NCBI GenBank assembly: GCA_021613375.1
Contig: CM038725.1
Coordinates: forward strand, 12,574,589-12,638,588
From: Megaleporinus macrocephalus
Lineage: Eukaryota > Chordata > Actinopteri > Characiformes > Anostomidae
Direction of reading: 5' to 3'
Length of the DNA stretch: 64,000 nt
Below the pieces are notes generated by a model. That model did no database searches. It had not been told where the DNA came from and saw only the letters and a program-made list of their open reading frames with translations. Shown one piece after another: positions 11,109-61,654 of the stretch; positions within the stretch are counted from its first letter, which is position 1, and each line of letters opens with the position of its first letter. Both the position numbers and the translations under genes were made by a program.

Positions 11109-12640
11109 AGTCACAACACATCTAGTGGGACCTGTAGTCAAGAGGTGCTCATACGTGCTTACTGTAATTGCAGAACGACCACCAAGGTGTCCACAATCAA
11201 CTTCTCTCCGCTTGTGCTGTAATGAAACGAGAGTGGCTGTGTGTGAGTGAATGTTTGGACAACCGGCCAACATGCTCTTCATTTGGTCTGTTCGGGGTTT
11301 GTCCTCTTATCTTACAGCCTGTGGCGTTTTTTTTTTTATTATTATTATTTTTTTATTGATTGAGTTCTTGTTACTTGAAATGCTTTTTGTTTTCAGTTTG
11401 GCAAGCTCACGTGCAGCAGAGCTTTCCTCTCTGATGAGCAGAGGTGTCGTCTCTTTGCTGTAAAACAGACAGAGAGACTGCTGCATCTAAACACAAGGTC
11501 TGCTGCATCTGAAGATCACAACCCAAAAATTCACGTCGAAAAGTATTCGCCGATTTGCCTCGTTTCGTTTTTTTTTTTTTTTGGTCCCCGCCCCCAAAAA
11601 AAACCCATGCTGCTCTGAACTGTCTCCTCTGTGTCACTGGGACAATCCCAGTCATACGTATTGTTGGCCTTCACGCATCGTGGTACTATCATCTATTTAT
11701 TCAGCGCTTTAAAAGCAAATCATCTGTAGCACTGGTGTATAGACCTACGACGGACCTTTTAAATAGGGAATGAAATAGGCTTTGGTACATGTCTCGGATG
11801 CTCTCTTGTTTTTGCTACGATTCTGATGGTAGAGGTAGTGATTTCTCCACTGGACAGCCGTGTCCCGTAAAATGGTGCACTCATGATCATGTTTTAGCGC
11901 TTTTATCATGCAATGTAACCATGAGTGATGTCGGCTCTGGAGCTTTTGTCCCTCATGCAAAAGAGCAGCATGCTCTGTTCTGGAGAGTGTCGCTGTGAAC
12001 GGTTTGAATGACAGTATTTAATATATTCATAATCGGTTACTTCATTTGCAGTTGCTGTCTAATTATTTACCCGTGTTTAAATCATTCCTTCAAGACAGGA
12101 AGAAAAAAGTGTCAACACTGCCACATCCTTGTTTGTTAGGAGAAGGAAAGAAAAGAAAAAAAAAAACACTCACTGAAGCCTTGAGTTTGACGTCGAGATC
12201 AAAATAGTGTTGCACATGCACTTTAATTCTCATCCAGGCAGTTAGCTAGGGAAGGACACGATAGACTGTCGCGCTTAGAAGCGTGTAAAGAGGTCAAACT
12301 GCAGATTACACTTTGGAAACATCGTTGAACACTAAGATTTAACACTGACGAGCAAGCTAATGGCCCTGAAAAGGCTCTTAAACTACTGTTATCCAAAAAA
12401 AGAAGTAGATCAGATTTGGTTCTAGTAAGTTGCTGCATTTGTTTACTTTTAAAGTGCAGTTTTGTATATTATGATTGTTTATATATATAAACTAAAAGAT
12501 TGTACTGATGTTGGTCACAGTTCTTTTAAAAACACTGTACTTTTCATGCTTGGTCATTTTACTTTCTTCACCATACCATTATTTATTTTAAACAGAAGGC
12601 ACTGAAAATGTAATAAATAATTAAATAAACTCATTTTCAT
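11109..12640 (+). other. camsap1: camsap1 3' untranslated region
   Basis: No coding potential is apparent between the camsap1 stop and the next gene. The stretch has T-runs and A-runs typical of a vertebrate 3' UTR and ends at a cluster of poly(A) signals near 12612-12629. The exact cleavage site is inferred. Confidence 0.7.
12612..12629 (+). terminator. poly(A) signal cluster for camsap1
   Basis: AATAAA at 12612-12617, ATTAAA at 12620-12625 and AATAAA at 12624-12629 lie about 1.5 kb after the stop. A T-rich and TG-containing stretch follows at 12630-12680. Confidence 0.65.
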
Positions 12641-12962
12641 CATTTGGTTTATCATGTTGGTTTTTTTTTGTTTGTTTTTAATCCCCTTATCGTTCACTTT
12701 TTGTCCCCCTCTCCTCTCCTTGGTTCTAATAGGCACTCATTGTCAGCAACATGTGGTGATTGTTATTTTTTTCCCTCTTTATTTTTCATGGTTTTATGGT
12801 TTTGCATGCATTGTTTGTTTGAAAGTCACACATGTGTCCAGAGACATTGAAGCACCTGTGGGTCTGAAATGGTGTCTGCCTGCTTTACCCAACTGGAACA
12901 CCTTTGGGCTGCGCTTCAAGTGGCAGTTGCTGTATCTTTGACAGTCTCCTGAAAACATACGT

Positions 12963-12976
12963 GTACCATGGCAACT
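12963..12976 (+). promoter_or_regulatory. X-box-like palindrome upstream of the LRR gene
   Basis: TGTACCATGGCAAC contains a perfect RFX half site (GGCAAC) and an imperfect opposite half. It lies about 90 bp before the LRR gene ATG. RFX sites often mark ciliary or testis genes (general knowledge); use here is inference. Confidence 0.2.
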
Positions 12977-13066
12977 GGCAAGTTTATTCTTAGTGGGTAG
13001 CTTCTGATATCAGGTATTTGCTGGATGGTAGCTGGACAGGCTTTTAGAATCTGAGGATCTTAAAAC

Positions 13067-16000
13067 ATGAAGGGTGAGTGTTACTTTCCATTCTGATGCT
13101 ATGTTTAAAGAGACTGAGCCAATATGCAAAAGTATAAGTGTCTCTTCTCTCTTTGCAGCGTTTCTCCTGGTGTGGGGACTTTTCCAAAGTTTCGACTTCG
13201 CCTTGGGTCAAAGCTGTAGGCCACGGCAAGGCTATATGTGTAGGGATATACCTACCAGTAAGTTCTCTTTCACCTGACACCTGGAATTGTGTTTTCAGTA
13301 TAGCATAACATCTTTACACCTTTTTATTTTACCCTAAAGTCTAGCCGTGTGCAGTATCTCTATGAAGCAGCTAGTCAGTCAGGTAATCAGAAACGTCCAG
13401 CTTTAGGTTAAATTTGATGACATGCATGTCTTCGTCCTAGGCTTTCCTGTGGGCATGACCTCTCTGGTGTTCTGGGTGGACAATATAGGAGAGATCAATT
13501 CGACTGTGTTCAACAGCACAAATCTGGCCTCTGTCACCGCTCTCACACTAGGAAAAAGTGGAATCACAGCTATAGCACCTGGAGCCTTCGACAAGTTCCA
13601 AAACCTGCAGATCATAGATCTGCAGAGTAATCTCATCCCACTAGTCTCCTCATCTTGGTTCACCCACAAAATGGTACTGGAGAACTTCAACTTGTCAAGG
13701 AACAGGATTGCCACGTTGAATGATGATGCCTTTAACGGGCTGGCGGGACTCCTCACACTAAACCTGTCACACAACCAGATCCACTCTATTAGCGCTGGCG
13801 CATTTCACTCTCTGGGTAACCTGAGATACCTGGACCTCTCCAACAATACGCTAAGTTATCTGAGGGTGGAAACTCTTCGTCCAGTCAATAACACCAAGCT
13901 CTATTTGAACGGAAACCGCTGGAACTGCTCCTGCACTGAGTTTACTGACTACCTAAGAGGTGAATATGACTATGAAACATATTGAATGTGATTGTGAAGC
14001 AAATTGTTTGTGTGCTATTTGTAATTGGCTTTTTAAAGTTGTTAAAAATAGCTGTGCTCTTCATGGAGCAATCTTTTATGTCATTCATAAACATTTCTGA
14101 GAGTAAGTTGAGAAATTATTATCATCTGGCTGCTGAATGCCATTTACAGCAGTGCTTGAACATTTGGGAACCTTTTAGAATATTCTGTGTTTTTGCAGAA
14201 CTATGTCCTAAAAATGAGGAAAATAATAAACTGCTAATCCTAGAGATTCCACTCATGGATATAAAATATTGGATCTTTTTTTCAAGAGATAAATACTAAA
14301 GTATAATATATTTCTTTCATTTGTTTATTTGGGTTTGCCTTATCTATGCAAAGGATTACGAGTTCGTAATTGATTGCGAAATTATGCCGATTAGCCGTAA
14401 CGTGCGCCGATGCATCGCAAAGACGGCCGTGCCTACTGAAAGCAGGGGTTTATCTTGAGCGCGAGCTGCAGCTACAAACAGTCGCTCGCATACATCTAAA
14501 GTTGTGAAAGTGTTTCACACAGAAACGCAACAGTGTGGTGCTCTGTCAGCTCTGCACAGTGGAGATGATCACAACAGTACAACTGCTATACACGAGACCT
14601 TGAAGCTCAAACATCCCGTAGAGCTTCATCAACACAGCAGCAGGACAGCACCTGTTTACTTGTTGTTCTTATCTTAGCAGATTATTTAAAATTTAGTCAC
14701 TTAAAAAAAAAAGTTGCATTGCTAACCGTTTCTTAAACGTCCAGTGTAGAACCTAAGACTGTTCTCAATACTGCGGGAGCTTTAAAACACACGTTGCTGC
14801 TTCTCAAATCTTCTCAAAGATTTCTTGTCTGTGAAGTGTGTAGGCTACGTGTCATTTGTGCCTCATTTGTGCATATATATATATATCACACACACACACA
14901 CACACACGCATGAAATCATCCAGTGGTTACAAATCCATAACACAATATTAAACATTTTTATTCCTAACACACTCACATTAGAGTGAGTGTGTTGGGATTA
15001 GTTTTTAGATTAATCGACTAATCAAAAAAGAATCGTTAGATGAATCAATTAAGAAATTAATAAGTTATGTGCAGCCTTATAAAGGACTAAAATCTGATTG
15101 TTTAACAGAAAATTGTAAAGGTTTTAAAAACTTTCAAGCACTGCTGTATAATATTTGCTACAAACTCTGGTTTATAAAATCAGGGGGCAGTTGTGGGCTG
15201 AAGGTTAGGGACCCGGGTGCCGGGTCAATCCCCTGGGCCAGCAGCACACTACTGAGGTGCCCTTGAACATGGCACCTAACCCCTAACCGCTGACCATTGC
15301 TCCGTGCTCATTGCCCCCTAGTGCGTATGTTTACTAGAGTGTTTGTGTATGTTTCACTGCATGGATGTGTTACATGCGGAGGTCAAATTCCACTGTGTGC
15401 AAACACAAGTGGCAAATGGTTCTAAATTCTAGTTTTGCACTGGATTGAATCAAGCACAGCAGCATTGCTCAGGTTTGTACACACTGTACTTGCTGGCCGC
15501 TTTTTAGATGTAATTTTGTTTGATACTAAATTCTTAGCACAAAATAGCAAAGTTAAAGCAGGACATGTTGATGTTTCAATTACTGCAATTTAAATGTATT
15601 GTTAAACAAATGTTTGTTTTATAGTGTTTTAATTTAATGTTTGATCCACAAGTTAAAATGTCTAATACAGTAGCACATGCTGTGTACAGTATGTGTACAT
15701 TATCCCTATCAGACATCTAGGTATACACTTTGGGCTGTTCTAATTCCACCACTTCATCTGATTCAGAACACAGGGTCTCTGTTAGCAGTATATGTTTGGT
15801 TAGCAGGCTATTCTCAACCTCGCTGTTCCAGTAAAGTGTGTAAAAAGCCAGTAATGCTGCTCTGACTCACGACTCACACTTAGCTGCACATCACTTGGTA
15901 GTTTGTGTGCCATCATGCACTGCTGTGCCACAAATGCTCAACCCAAATAATATCTGGTGTTTGGAGGTTCCGTGATGGTTCCTTCTCATCGATAGATCAG

Positions 16001-18456
16001 GTAAAGGTTAGCTGGTAGATTGTGCAGAAACAGATAACCACTGTAAACCTACAAAGTGCACCTGTATGTTAAGTGTTTCTCATAAAGTGGCCAGCGAGTA
16101 TAGGTAAGGCATGCAGCATATCGTACCTAATAATTTGGCAAATTGGTGTAGTTCAATTGTGCCTCAGCTGATTTCTGTGTGTGATGTGCAGAACTCCAGA
16201 GGGCCTCGTTGCTGGAGAACGAGATGGAGGTGCTCTGTGACAGCCCTGCGTGTCTGAGGGGAGTGCCCGTATGGAATGTCTCCCAATGTACAGAATCCAT
16301 CACAGATGAACCTGCAACTGTAAACAGTCACATCCTGCAATCAACACCAGTCCGACCACAAATGAGTCCTTCTGTTCTTATCAGCTTAATTGGTAAATCT
16401 GCTTAATCACCGAAATTACATAGTAAACACACTATACACAAAATAGGACCATCTGTATACACTGATCAGCCATAACATTACCCCAACGTAGCTACACTCC
16501 ATATTATCAGCTCCATTTACCATATAGGAGCACTTGTAGATCTACAATTATAGATATTTTATTTATCTGCATAGTTTATCCCTCTTTCACCCAGTTTAGC
16601 AATGTTGTGTCTACAGTGCACTAAAGTGTATTTTTAGACATATGTAAATGAATCCATGGGATGTGAGAAATACTAATAAGTATCTTCTACCAGTGGTACT
16701 TTGTGCCCTGGTGCTTGTCATCTGTGTTTTGTCAGTTTTGTACCACAGAAAACGAGAGCGGAAGCATCTACAGACCATCGGACCTTCTCCAGAGGAACCC
16801 ACATGTGGAAAAAAAGCTCAGTCAGACTGTAGGGGCGCACTAGAAAGTAAAAACGTAGTACATGCTGTTCCTGACCTGAACAAGAAACCATATTACAGAA
16901 CAGAAGTTATACAAAGGCTGGACCAGACAGTACTGGAGTCTGAGACAATGTCACAAATTTACCAGATTTATGGTGTAGGTCTATTTAAGAGCAGAGACAG
17001 AAATAACAGACCCAAATCAGCAGGACCTGTGCTCTCTCGGACTGATGTCTTTGGTAGACAGCTAGAGACAGAAGTGGAAAATCAGAAAGAGCTCAAAGAT
17101 GTGAAGGATAAGATAATGTTTTCTGAGGGGGTCCATGAAAAGGTCAGTTATGAAGAGGAGTTGCTTGATGGGATCATGGAAGCCAAGCGAGAAGAGCAAG
17201 ACTGTGGAAATGAAGATGATAAATTTCAAAGAATGGAAAAGAGACATCACCTACTGTTTCAATCTGCAGATGTAGATGAGTTTAGTACCACTTTGGAAAT
17301 TAGTTCAGAGCATAAAGAGGACCAAACCATGGAAGGTTTGGTGGAGAAAGAGAAAGGTGCCTTGGAGGAAAATGCAAAGAAACAAAAATATCTTCATAAA
17401 GATAATGCTGTGTTCAATAAGGAAGAAGTTAAAGATAATTTGATTACCAGTTTAGCAAGACATGAACTTTCTCAGCCAGCAAGTGATGATGCTTTCCAGC
17501 CTGTGGAGGATTCTGAGACCATGCCTTATCTCACCATTGGGACTGATGCAGAAAACCAAAACCGAAAACTTGAGCAGATTCCAACTGAAGCTTCTACTTC
17601 ACAGGTGCCTTCGAGGCCTATTAGAAGGGTACTCACCTGGCCTCCTACAGCAGTTCAGTGGAAAAAGCAGTGGGCCCAAAATCAGCAAGTCCTCAATGTT
17701 TTCCCCAAGTTCGTCTTTGTCACTGGATGCCAGAATCAGAACGCCACCTTCCCATTCAGTACCACTTCAACCAGCCCAGAAGTTATTCCACAGTGTCAAA
17801 TCAACTTCCCATCAAGCATATCCTCAGCAAGAGATGGAAATATCCTAGAATGCAATCTGTCTGAATCAAAGGCAGTACAGGAATTCCCAATAGTGGAACC
17901 CACAGCTTTCAAGACTGTGGAACCTTTGAAGGAAATTTGTGAGTCAGCCTTTCACTCTTACATACAAAACTTGCCCAACTCAGCTCAGGATTATGCTAAA
18001 TTAAATAAAACACAGTATGGTTTAATGAATCATACCGCTTTGCTAAATAGTCAGGTGCATTTGGACTTCCATACTGGTCCAGTGTCTGAGGAGCTGCACA
18101 GTGAAGAATCTGTGAATTCCAGTAAAGGGTCTAATAACCTAAAGAGAGGTAGGAGGATAAAGAAGAATGATCGGACTTCCAAGAGTGAGCAGATGGCCTC
18201 CAGATCAGAAAGGCAATCCAGGATGGGAGAAGTGCAAGGAAGAAAAGCACTAGGAGGACAGAGGGATCAGTGTGACTCAAGAGTGCCCCCTTCTGGAGGT
18301 TCTCCTAGTGATGACAGCTTGCTAGTGGATAATGAATATGCCTTCATAGATCTTTTACATGAGGTGGTGGAGAACCATGGCCGCTGGACGCGAGATCGGT
18401 GGAGGCAAAGCCACATGAACAAACAAAAACATAAACAAGCAGGCAAGAGTCATTAA
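13067..18456 (+). CDS. Unnamed leucine-rich-repeat type I transmembrane protein
   Basis: I do not recognise a named gene. Five exons fit by phase: 13067-13073 (ATG AAG G), 13159-13257, 13441-13959, 16192-16392 and 16694-18456. They total 2589 nt, or 862 residues. Residues 1-19 form a signal peptide (MKAFLLVWGLFQSFDFALG). A cysteine-containing cap follows, then about four leucine-rich repeats (ALTLGKSGITAIAPGAF, LQIIDLQSNLI, LLTLNLSHNQIHSI, LRYLDLSNNTLSYL) and an LRR C-terminal cap (NRWNCSCTEF ... CDSPACLRG). Several N-glycosylation sequons lie outside. Residues 270-292 form one hydrophobic helix followed by YHRKRERKH, a stop-transfer signal. The roughly 570-residue tail is charged and low complexity and ends in a compact segment with LLHEVVENHGRWTRDRWRQS. 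The architecture resembles LRRC66 or LRRC53 type proteins, but orthology is not shown. Confidence 0.85.
13441..13959 (+). CDS. LRR ectodomain exon of the unnamed membrane protein
   Basis: This exon (acceptor CCTAG at 13436-13440, donor GTGAAT at 13960) encodes nearly the whole repeat domain. Repeats of about 24 residues carry the LxxLxLxxN pattern, most clearly in LNLSHNQI and LDLSNNTL. Asn-X-Ser/Thr sequons include NST, NLS, NNT and NCS. The exon ends inside the LRR C-terminal cap, which exon 16192-16392 completes. Confidence 0.88.
14340..15080 (+). mobile_element. Degraded hAT/ZBED-type element in the LRR gene intron
   Basis: At about 14536-14640 a frame-shifted segment reads CQLCTVE then TLKLKHPVEL, a broken BED finger. 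The right end has AATCG-rich sequence (15009-15060) and GTGCAGCC, typical of fish hAT termini. A short TA and CA run interrupts it at 14874-14909. Limits are approximate. Confidence 0.5.
15181..15432 (+). mobile_element. tRNA-derived SINE
   Basis: A B-box-like GGGTCAATCCCC follows a diverged head. The body contains ACTGAGGTGCCCTTGAAC, GCACCTAACCCCTAACC, TGCCCCCTAGTG and GCGGAGGTCAAATTCC, a pattern of fish tRNA-derived SINEs. It lies in the large LRR gene intron (13960-16191). Confidence 0.7.
16456..16560. repeat. Half of a fold-back DNA element
   Basis: It begins ATACACTGATCAGCCATAAC and continues with ATTATCAGCTCCATTTACC and ATATAGGAGCACTTGTAG, matching one terminus of the fold-back element at 56987-57685. 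It lies just downstream of LRR exon 16192-16392. Confidence 0.6.
16694..18456 (+). CDS. Transmembrane and cytoplasmic-tail exon of the unnamed LRR protein
   Basis: The last exon starts at 16694, not at the upstream ATG at 16648, which follows an in-frame TAA at 16645-16647. The acceptor TTCTACCAG (16685-16693) has a near-ideal TACTAAT branch sequence at 16672-16678, and only this acceptor matches the phase left by exon 16192-16392. Joining the two builds an unbroken hydrophobic helix. The tail is rich in Glu, Lys and Ser. The stop is TAA at 18454-18456. Confidence 0.85.
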
Positions 18457-18695
18457 ATCTGCTCGTCTACACCATGTAAACAACAGAGATTTGGAAAGTG
18501 CACCACAGAGTAGCAAAGGTATCTACAGAGATTATGGTATTTTAAACACAAGTGTTTTAAAATTATGAAACTAAAATCAATGTGAAATGTAGAAATTGAT
18601 TAAATTTTATTACAAGTATGGCAACTACAGAATTATAGTTTTTAGGACTCAGTTTTCAGTATGCTCCGTCTAAATGATCATGGTTTAGTTTGTGT

Positions 18696-18701
18696 AATAA
18701 A
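18696..18701 (+). terminator. poly(A) signal for the LRR gene
   Basis: AATAAA lies 240 bp after the stop codon of the LRR gene, in an A/T-rich 3' UTR. It is the first canonical signal downstream. Confidence 0.6.
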
Positions 18702-19002
18702 AACAACTAAACAAATATTAAAACCCATACACACATACATTTACAAAGATGTACATACTATCATCAGCAAATTGTGACCGCAATGTCAAGACAGTAACAA
18801 ACATAATTTCTAGTTAAATAACAATTATTTTTTGAAAAATTTATATGAAAATATTTTAAAATATGAACTCATGGTGAGAGCTAGATGGGAGAAAGTATGG
18901 CCTCCACCCAGAGAGATTAGTTGTACAAAAAAAGTAACATTTCTTTAAAATGATTTAACCAAATCTAGTGTAGTATTTTCTTCTTGTAAAATGTAAAAGT
19001 AG

Positions 19003-19760
19003 CACCATGCAAAAGTTTGTACACCCCAAGAGGCTGAGGACTTTTTACCAAATGTCTCAGACCTGAAGTAGCTTGGTGAGGCTTTGGCTTGTTCCCAGTC
19101 ATCGTTAGAAGAGCCCATGGTTGCTGACGTCTTTCCTAAGATGCTCTACTTTGTTTTCAGGTAGTTAGCTCCTCATTATGTTGAGGTTTGTCCTTCAGGT
19201 AAATTTAGCAGAACAGTCATACTTTCGTTGAGTGGCACAGGACACATTTTACTGGTAGGTAAAAGAATGGATTTAATGAAATGGCTTTAATGCTGGAAGC
19301 AAACGTCACACCATCTGTACAAAGCTGAACATGAAATGAAAATGGCTTCTACAACAGGATAATGATCCCAAACATACCTCAAGAGATGCAAGTTGAAGGC
19401 CAAAACATCATCCAAGATCTGTGGATAGACCTCAGAAGAGGAGTATGTGCAAAACGACCAAAGAATTTTATAGGACTCAAAGACTTTTGTAAATTGTAAA
19501 AAAAAAAACAAAAAAAAACCAAGCAAATATTGACTCCTAGTTGGCTAAGCTGTGGTACTTGCCAAAGCGGTATTACTGACTGTGTGTGGTACGCAAGTTT
19601 TGCTTCAGGCCTTTTTCCATATTTGTTATTTTGAAACTGTAAATATGGAAGTAAACCAATCATCTTCATTCCTCTTTGGCCCCTTTGAGCTGTTGACAGT
19701 AATAGAAATGATGTATATATTTTATGGGTTTAGGTTGCTTGTCTGGTAGAAACAGCATAT
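19003..19760 (+). mobile_element. Decayed Tc1-like transposon
   Basis: The left end has CATGCAAAAGTTTGTACACC. A transposase remnant follows: CTTCTACAACAGGATAATGA, then AATCTGTGGATAGACCTC in diverged form, then TTGTTATTTTGAAACTGTAA near 19625. No intact frame. It fills the gap between the converging LRR and kcnt1 3' ends. Confidence 0.65.
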
Positions 19761-20059
19761 AATTGTATAGATTAATTGTTTTTTACCAAACTGATCATTG
19801 ATTGTTACAACTAATAAAATACAACTGCACTCAGTATGCTTTCAGCTGAATTGTCCTTGAACAGCAGGTGCTCGACCCAAGTTTATATAGTAATCTTTAG
19901 CAGAGATGTGCGGGCTACTTAAAAAAAGTATGTATAGAAAAGCATAAATCTGTATTTTTTTACTATGCAAGCAAATAATACAACATGCTCTGTGTCCCCC
20001 TTCCTAAAATCCACTTGTGCAAAGTCTTGCACCAGGTAAGAATGAAGCAACACTTTGTT

Positions 20060-22436
20060 TCTGGCTGCATGCAGCGTTTATTGAATCATTCATACATATT
20101 GGAAGTACACAGACTTCATATAAGAAATTGTACAAAAAATGGATCAGTTCCTCTTTACAATGCACCGTTCTGCACAAAAAACAGGAGCCAGCAAATGTAA
20201 ACATGGGTCTCTCAAAAGTTTGGCAATATAAGGACATGCATGGTCCGTTTGTCTTCTATCTCTATTGAAATGCTGACGAAACTCTACGTATCTTGTAAAG
20301 TGCCACTGTGTTGGTAGTGGTCAGTGGTTTGGCAATGGAACAGAACGTGTAACTTTTTAAAAAGGAAGTCAATAGGCTAGATTAACATGCACAATATGCA
20401 TATCCTTTACAAATGATAACAACGCAAGAACCTGTTATCAAATCAAGAGTCCACCTAACGCATTTCCTTTTTAAGACAGTCAGCATGAGTGAGACAGTTG
20501 AGGTAACCGGTGGATGAGAAGCGTTAACTATCCTTGTCAGTCACATTGTACTCAGGGGGGAAAGTGTGTAAACGCAGGGCTCCAAGACCCAAAAAACACT
20601 GACGTGATGCTCAATACTTTGATACAAAAAAAGAAAAACGACTGGTCAAGAATTATGGCTAGAAGGTAATCTTGATATGGCTGAGTTTATTTAATGGCTG
20701 TGAAACAGTGAGATTTATTCTATCCGTTCTGGATAATAAAAGCTCTTTGTCTGGTCCTTTCTTCTGCCAGCTCTGCTCCTATTACTGAGTGACCTGAGAT
20801 GGAACCGATATCCGCTTACATCGTTAATTGAGTGAGGATCCACATAGACTTTGCTTTCACTTCAGGATGAGCTGATGCAGAGGTCAGTACAGCAACCATG
20901 GTAGTCTTTGGGGATCATTGCGATGAGGCTGTAAATTAATGTCCTGCTGTTACATGTGGGAAACATGTTAATATATTCGATACATATATTAGTCATAATT
21001 TCATGAAGTAGTGTCTATTACAAATCAAATATTGAAAAAATCTGCAGTTCTCATCTCAGATATCAAAAAATTCCCCTGAAAATTCTTGACAGTTCTAAAC
21101 TTGTTTCACCTTCCCTGTGTAGCTTAAAAACCATGCAGTGTGTGTTTAAAAATAAAAAAAAAGAAATGCTTTAAAAGAAAGGAATGCCATTGAACCTTTC
21201 TTTTACCTGTACACTACTGCCACCTATCTGTAGTTTAGGGTTAAAGGGTCATGCTATGCTTATAGGTTACTCCGTCGGAAACAACAGAGCTTAGTGCAAA
21301 AATCTAGACGTCGTTTTTGAATGGAAAACATCCAAATATTGTATAACCTAATGTAATGCAAAGAAGGATAAAAAGAAAGTAAGAAATCTGATTAAAAGAA
21401 AAATAAATTTTTTTTTGATTAGGTCACTGGCGCAAATAGGAAAGCTCAGCGAAACGTTAGTAGCTAAAATGGCAACCTATAAACTTTATAAGTGTTGATG
21501 CTTACAAATATTCTCGGTCATATCAAATGTGTTGAGTTCATGTGTGTAAGGTTCTGTTAGCAGCCCTTCTGTGGGATATGGTGTGATCATAGAGTTCCTA
21601 TTCTGTCATGCATAAGCCATTTGAGCAGGTCATGAGTCCTTTGAGGTGGCAGAAAGTGTCTTCGTACAAACAAGTCATTCAGTATCAGGTTCTGGAAACA
21701 CGTTACGAAGGTGATTAGTGTGATGAGTGCACAAGGCGAAGATAAAAGGTCCAAACTGGACTGATCGTCTTAAATATGTGATTTTCATACTAAAAGGTAA
21801 AACTCGATATTGATTCACGAAAGTTCTTGATAGTAAGTAAAGAGTTTGATTTCACTGGGGGTTGGGCGGTTCTAAAGGCTTGTGCTTGAAGGACAAAACA
21901 ATACAACGTAATCCTATGAATACTGCAGAACCAGTGAGCATGTAAACAGATACATGTACCTACATGTATGTACAAAATGGATCAATCTCGAGTGTCTGTG
22001 ATTAGAAGGTCTCTTTTTTAAAAATGTCTGTGTTTCACATCAGTGCTTGTTCCAATCTCTGACTGGCACGCATGATCCCTTTCTCTCTGATACCAAGCCC
22101 AGTGGGCTTGAACAGTGCGTTTGGTCCAGAACGGCTCCATACGTTACAACCCACTTCACGCTATCTGTCTGAAGTGCGATGAGCACATCCCTGGAATTCT
22201 GCTACAACAGATTCCTCCCACTCGTGCGTCATAAAACAGGGATTTGTATGAAGTGTCGGATGTTGGAAATCATGACTTAAGTGAAGGCCCCTGCAGAGGG
22301 CCCTGTAGAGGGCAGCGTGCTTGGACGAATGCCGTCTGGTGGACGGTGTGGGTTGTTTTGGTTGGGGTCAGGAGGCACTCTTTGTGCACGCTCAGGGGCT
22401 GAAGCAGCCTGCTGGAAGTAGAGCTGAGCTCCAGCC
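20060..22436 (-). other. kcnt1: kcnt1 3' untranslated region
   Basis: About 2.4 kb after the kcnt1 stop, without introns or coding potential that I can see. It ends near a minus-strand AATAAA at 20077-20082. Its length and end are inferred. Confidence 0.6.
20077..20082 (-). terminator. poly(A) signal for kcnt1
   Basis: TTTATT on the given strand reads AATAAA on the minus strand. It lies about 2.36 kb after the stop. Other TTTATT sites, for example near 20687, could give shorter 3' UTRs. Confidence 0.45.
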
Positions 22437-60530
<38,094 letters not shown>

Positions 60531-60829
60531 CTATTTGTATGTGTTGTATAAAAAATTAAGACACATTAAAGAAAAGGTCAGAGTATATTTAAGATACCTT
60601 CCTGATAATAATACAGTTTATTCATGTGTATCATGGGTTAAGGGTGTTTACACTGGATAAGTGGCCCATATACTACTTTTCACTGCTTTTTCACATAAAA
60701 CCTTTGTGTAGTTTTATGTAACAGTAATAAATATTTTCTCATTTTCTAATTCTTTCTTTATCCATTACAGTTAAACATGCTGTTTGGTTACTGTGCCTGA
60801 TTGTGACTGCAGAATTGGTTCAGTTTACT

Positions 60830-61120
60830 TTAAACTGACTTGGACTTTTGTTTTAAGTGAGCTAAGATGACAATTATAAGTATTTTATTAAAACAAATGA
60901 TTGAAGATTCCATTTTGCCAATATCAAAACAATCATAGCACTACCAGAAATGTAGCTAATGTTTCGATAGTGCCAATTTTAGCTAATTTTCAGCAAAGTT
61001 TTTATCCTATCTGGGGGCAATGCTTGCAGTTATTCCCAGCCGTTCAAAACTCTCATTGAAAGGAAAGATACTTGAACCTAAATGTGAAGTTACAGGTTGA
61101 AAAATGCTTGAAATCACAAA
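60830..61120 (+). repeat. Local direct repeat, block B'
   Basis: It matches 59333-59610 over most of its length, including GACAATTATAAGTATTTTAT and GCAGTTATTCCCAG. Confidence 0.8.
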
Positions 61121-61359
61121 TAAATAACGCACATAAACCACAATATTTAACTCCTCCTTGCACAGATCTCCACAACAAGTGTGGCTTGTCTGCTTGTGGC
61201 TTAACTAGCAAGCTGATTGGCTCTTTTTTTGCTGGATGGAACTTTCTCTATGAACAGGCGCCATGGTCTGCATTAGAAGTGCCAATACATGACTAGCAAA
61301 CAGCTGTACACACATAAACTTCTACAATTTTTCATTACAACACAAAAAGTCTGGAGCCA

Positions 61360-61615
61360 ATCCCAGCATCAGCAGGTGAAGGCAGGGTACACCATGGACA
61401 GGTCGCCAGTCCATCACATGGCCAACACACACACAAGGGAAATTTAGAGAGACCGATCAACCTAACCTGCATGCATTTGGGAGGAGGTCAGAGTACCCGG
61501 AGGAAACCCACTCAAGCACGAGGAGAGCATACAAAAACGGCCCAGACAGGAAATTAAACCTGCATTGTCTTGCTGTGAGGTGACAGTGCTAACCACTACA
61601 CCACTGTGATGCCCA
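61360..61615 (-). repeat. Widespread fish interspersed repeat
   Basis: GGACAGGTCGCCAGTCCATC, CCTAACCTGCATGCATTTGG, AGTACCCGGAGGAAACCC and TGCTGTGAGGTGACAGTGCT appear in the order of a very common fish SINE/LINE-derived repeat. The right end with TGCTAACCACTACACCAC looks like a reversed tRNA-type head. Class not assigned. Confidence 0.7.
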
Positions 61616-61654
61616 ACAAGTATTTTATTAGTTAAAACTTAAGACAAATTTTGT

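Noticed and set aside
10707..11282. 191-codon minus-strand open frame
   Set aside because: Antisense to the camsap1 CKK exon; no independent support.
12644..12941. Hydrophobic small open frames just downstream of camsap1
   Set aside because: They arise from T-rich sequence at and beyond the 3' end; no signal of a gene.
15181..15260. tRNA gene
   Set aside because: The A-box region and arms are too diverged, and the SINE body follows directly; it is a tRNA-derived SINE head.
16648..16693. ATG at 16648 as the start of a separate 602-residue gene
   Set aside because: An in-frame TAA precedes it, while splice phase and the membrane helix place the exon start at 16694 as part of the LRR gene.
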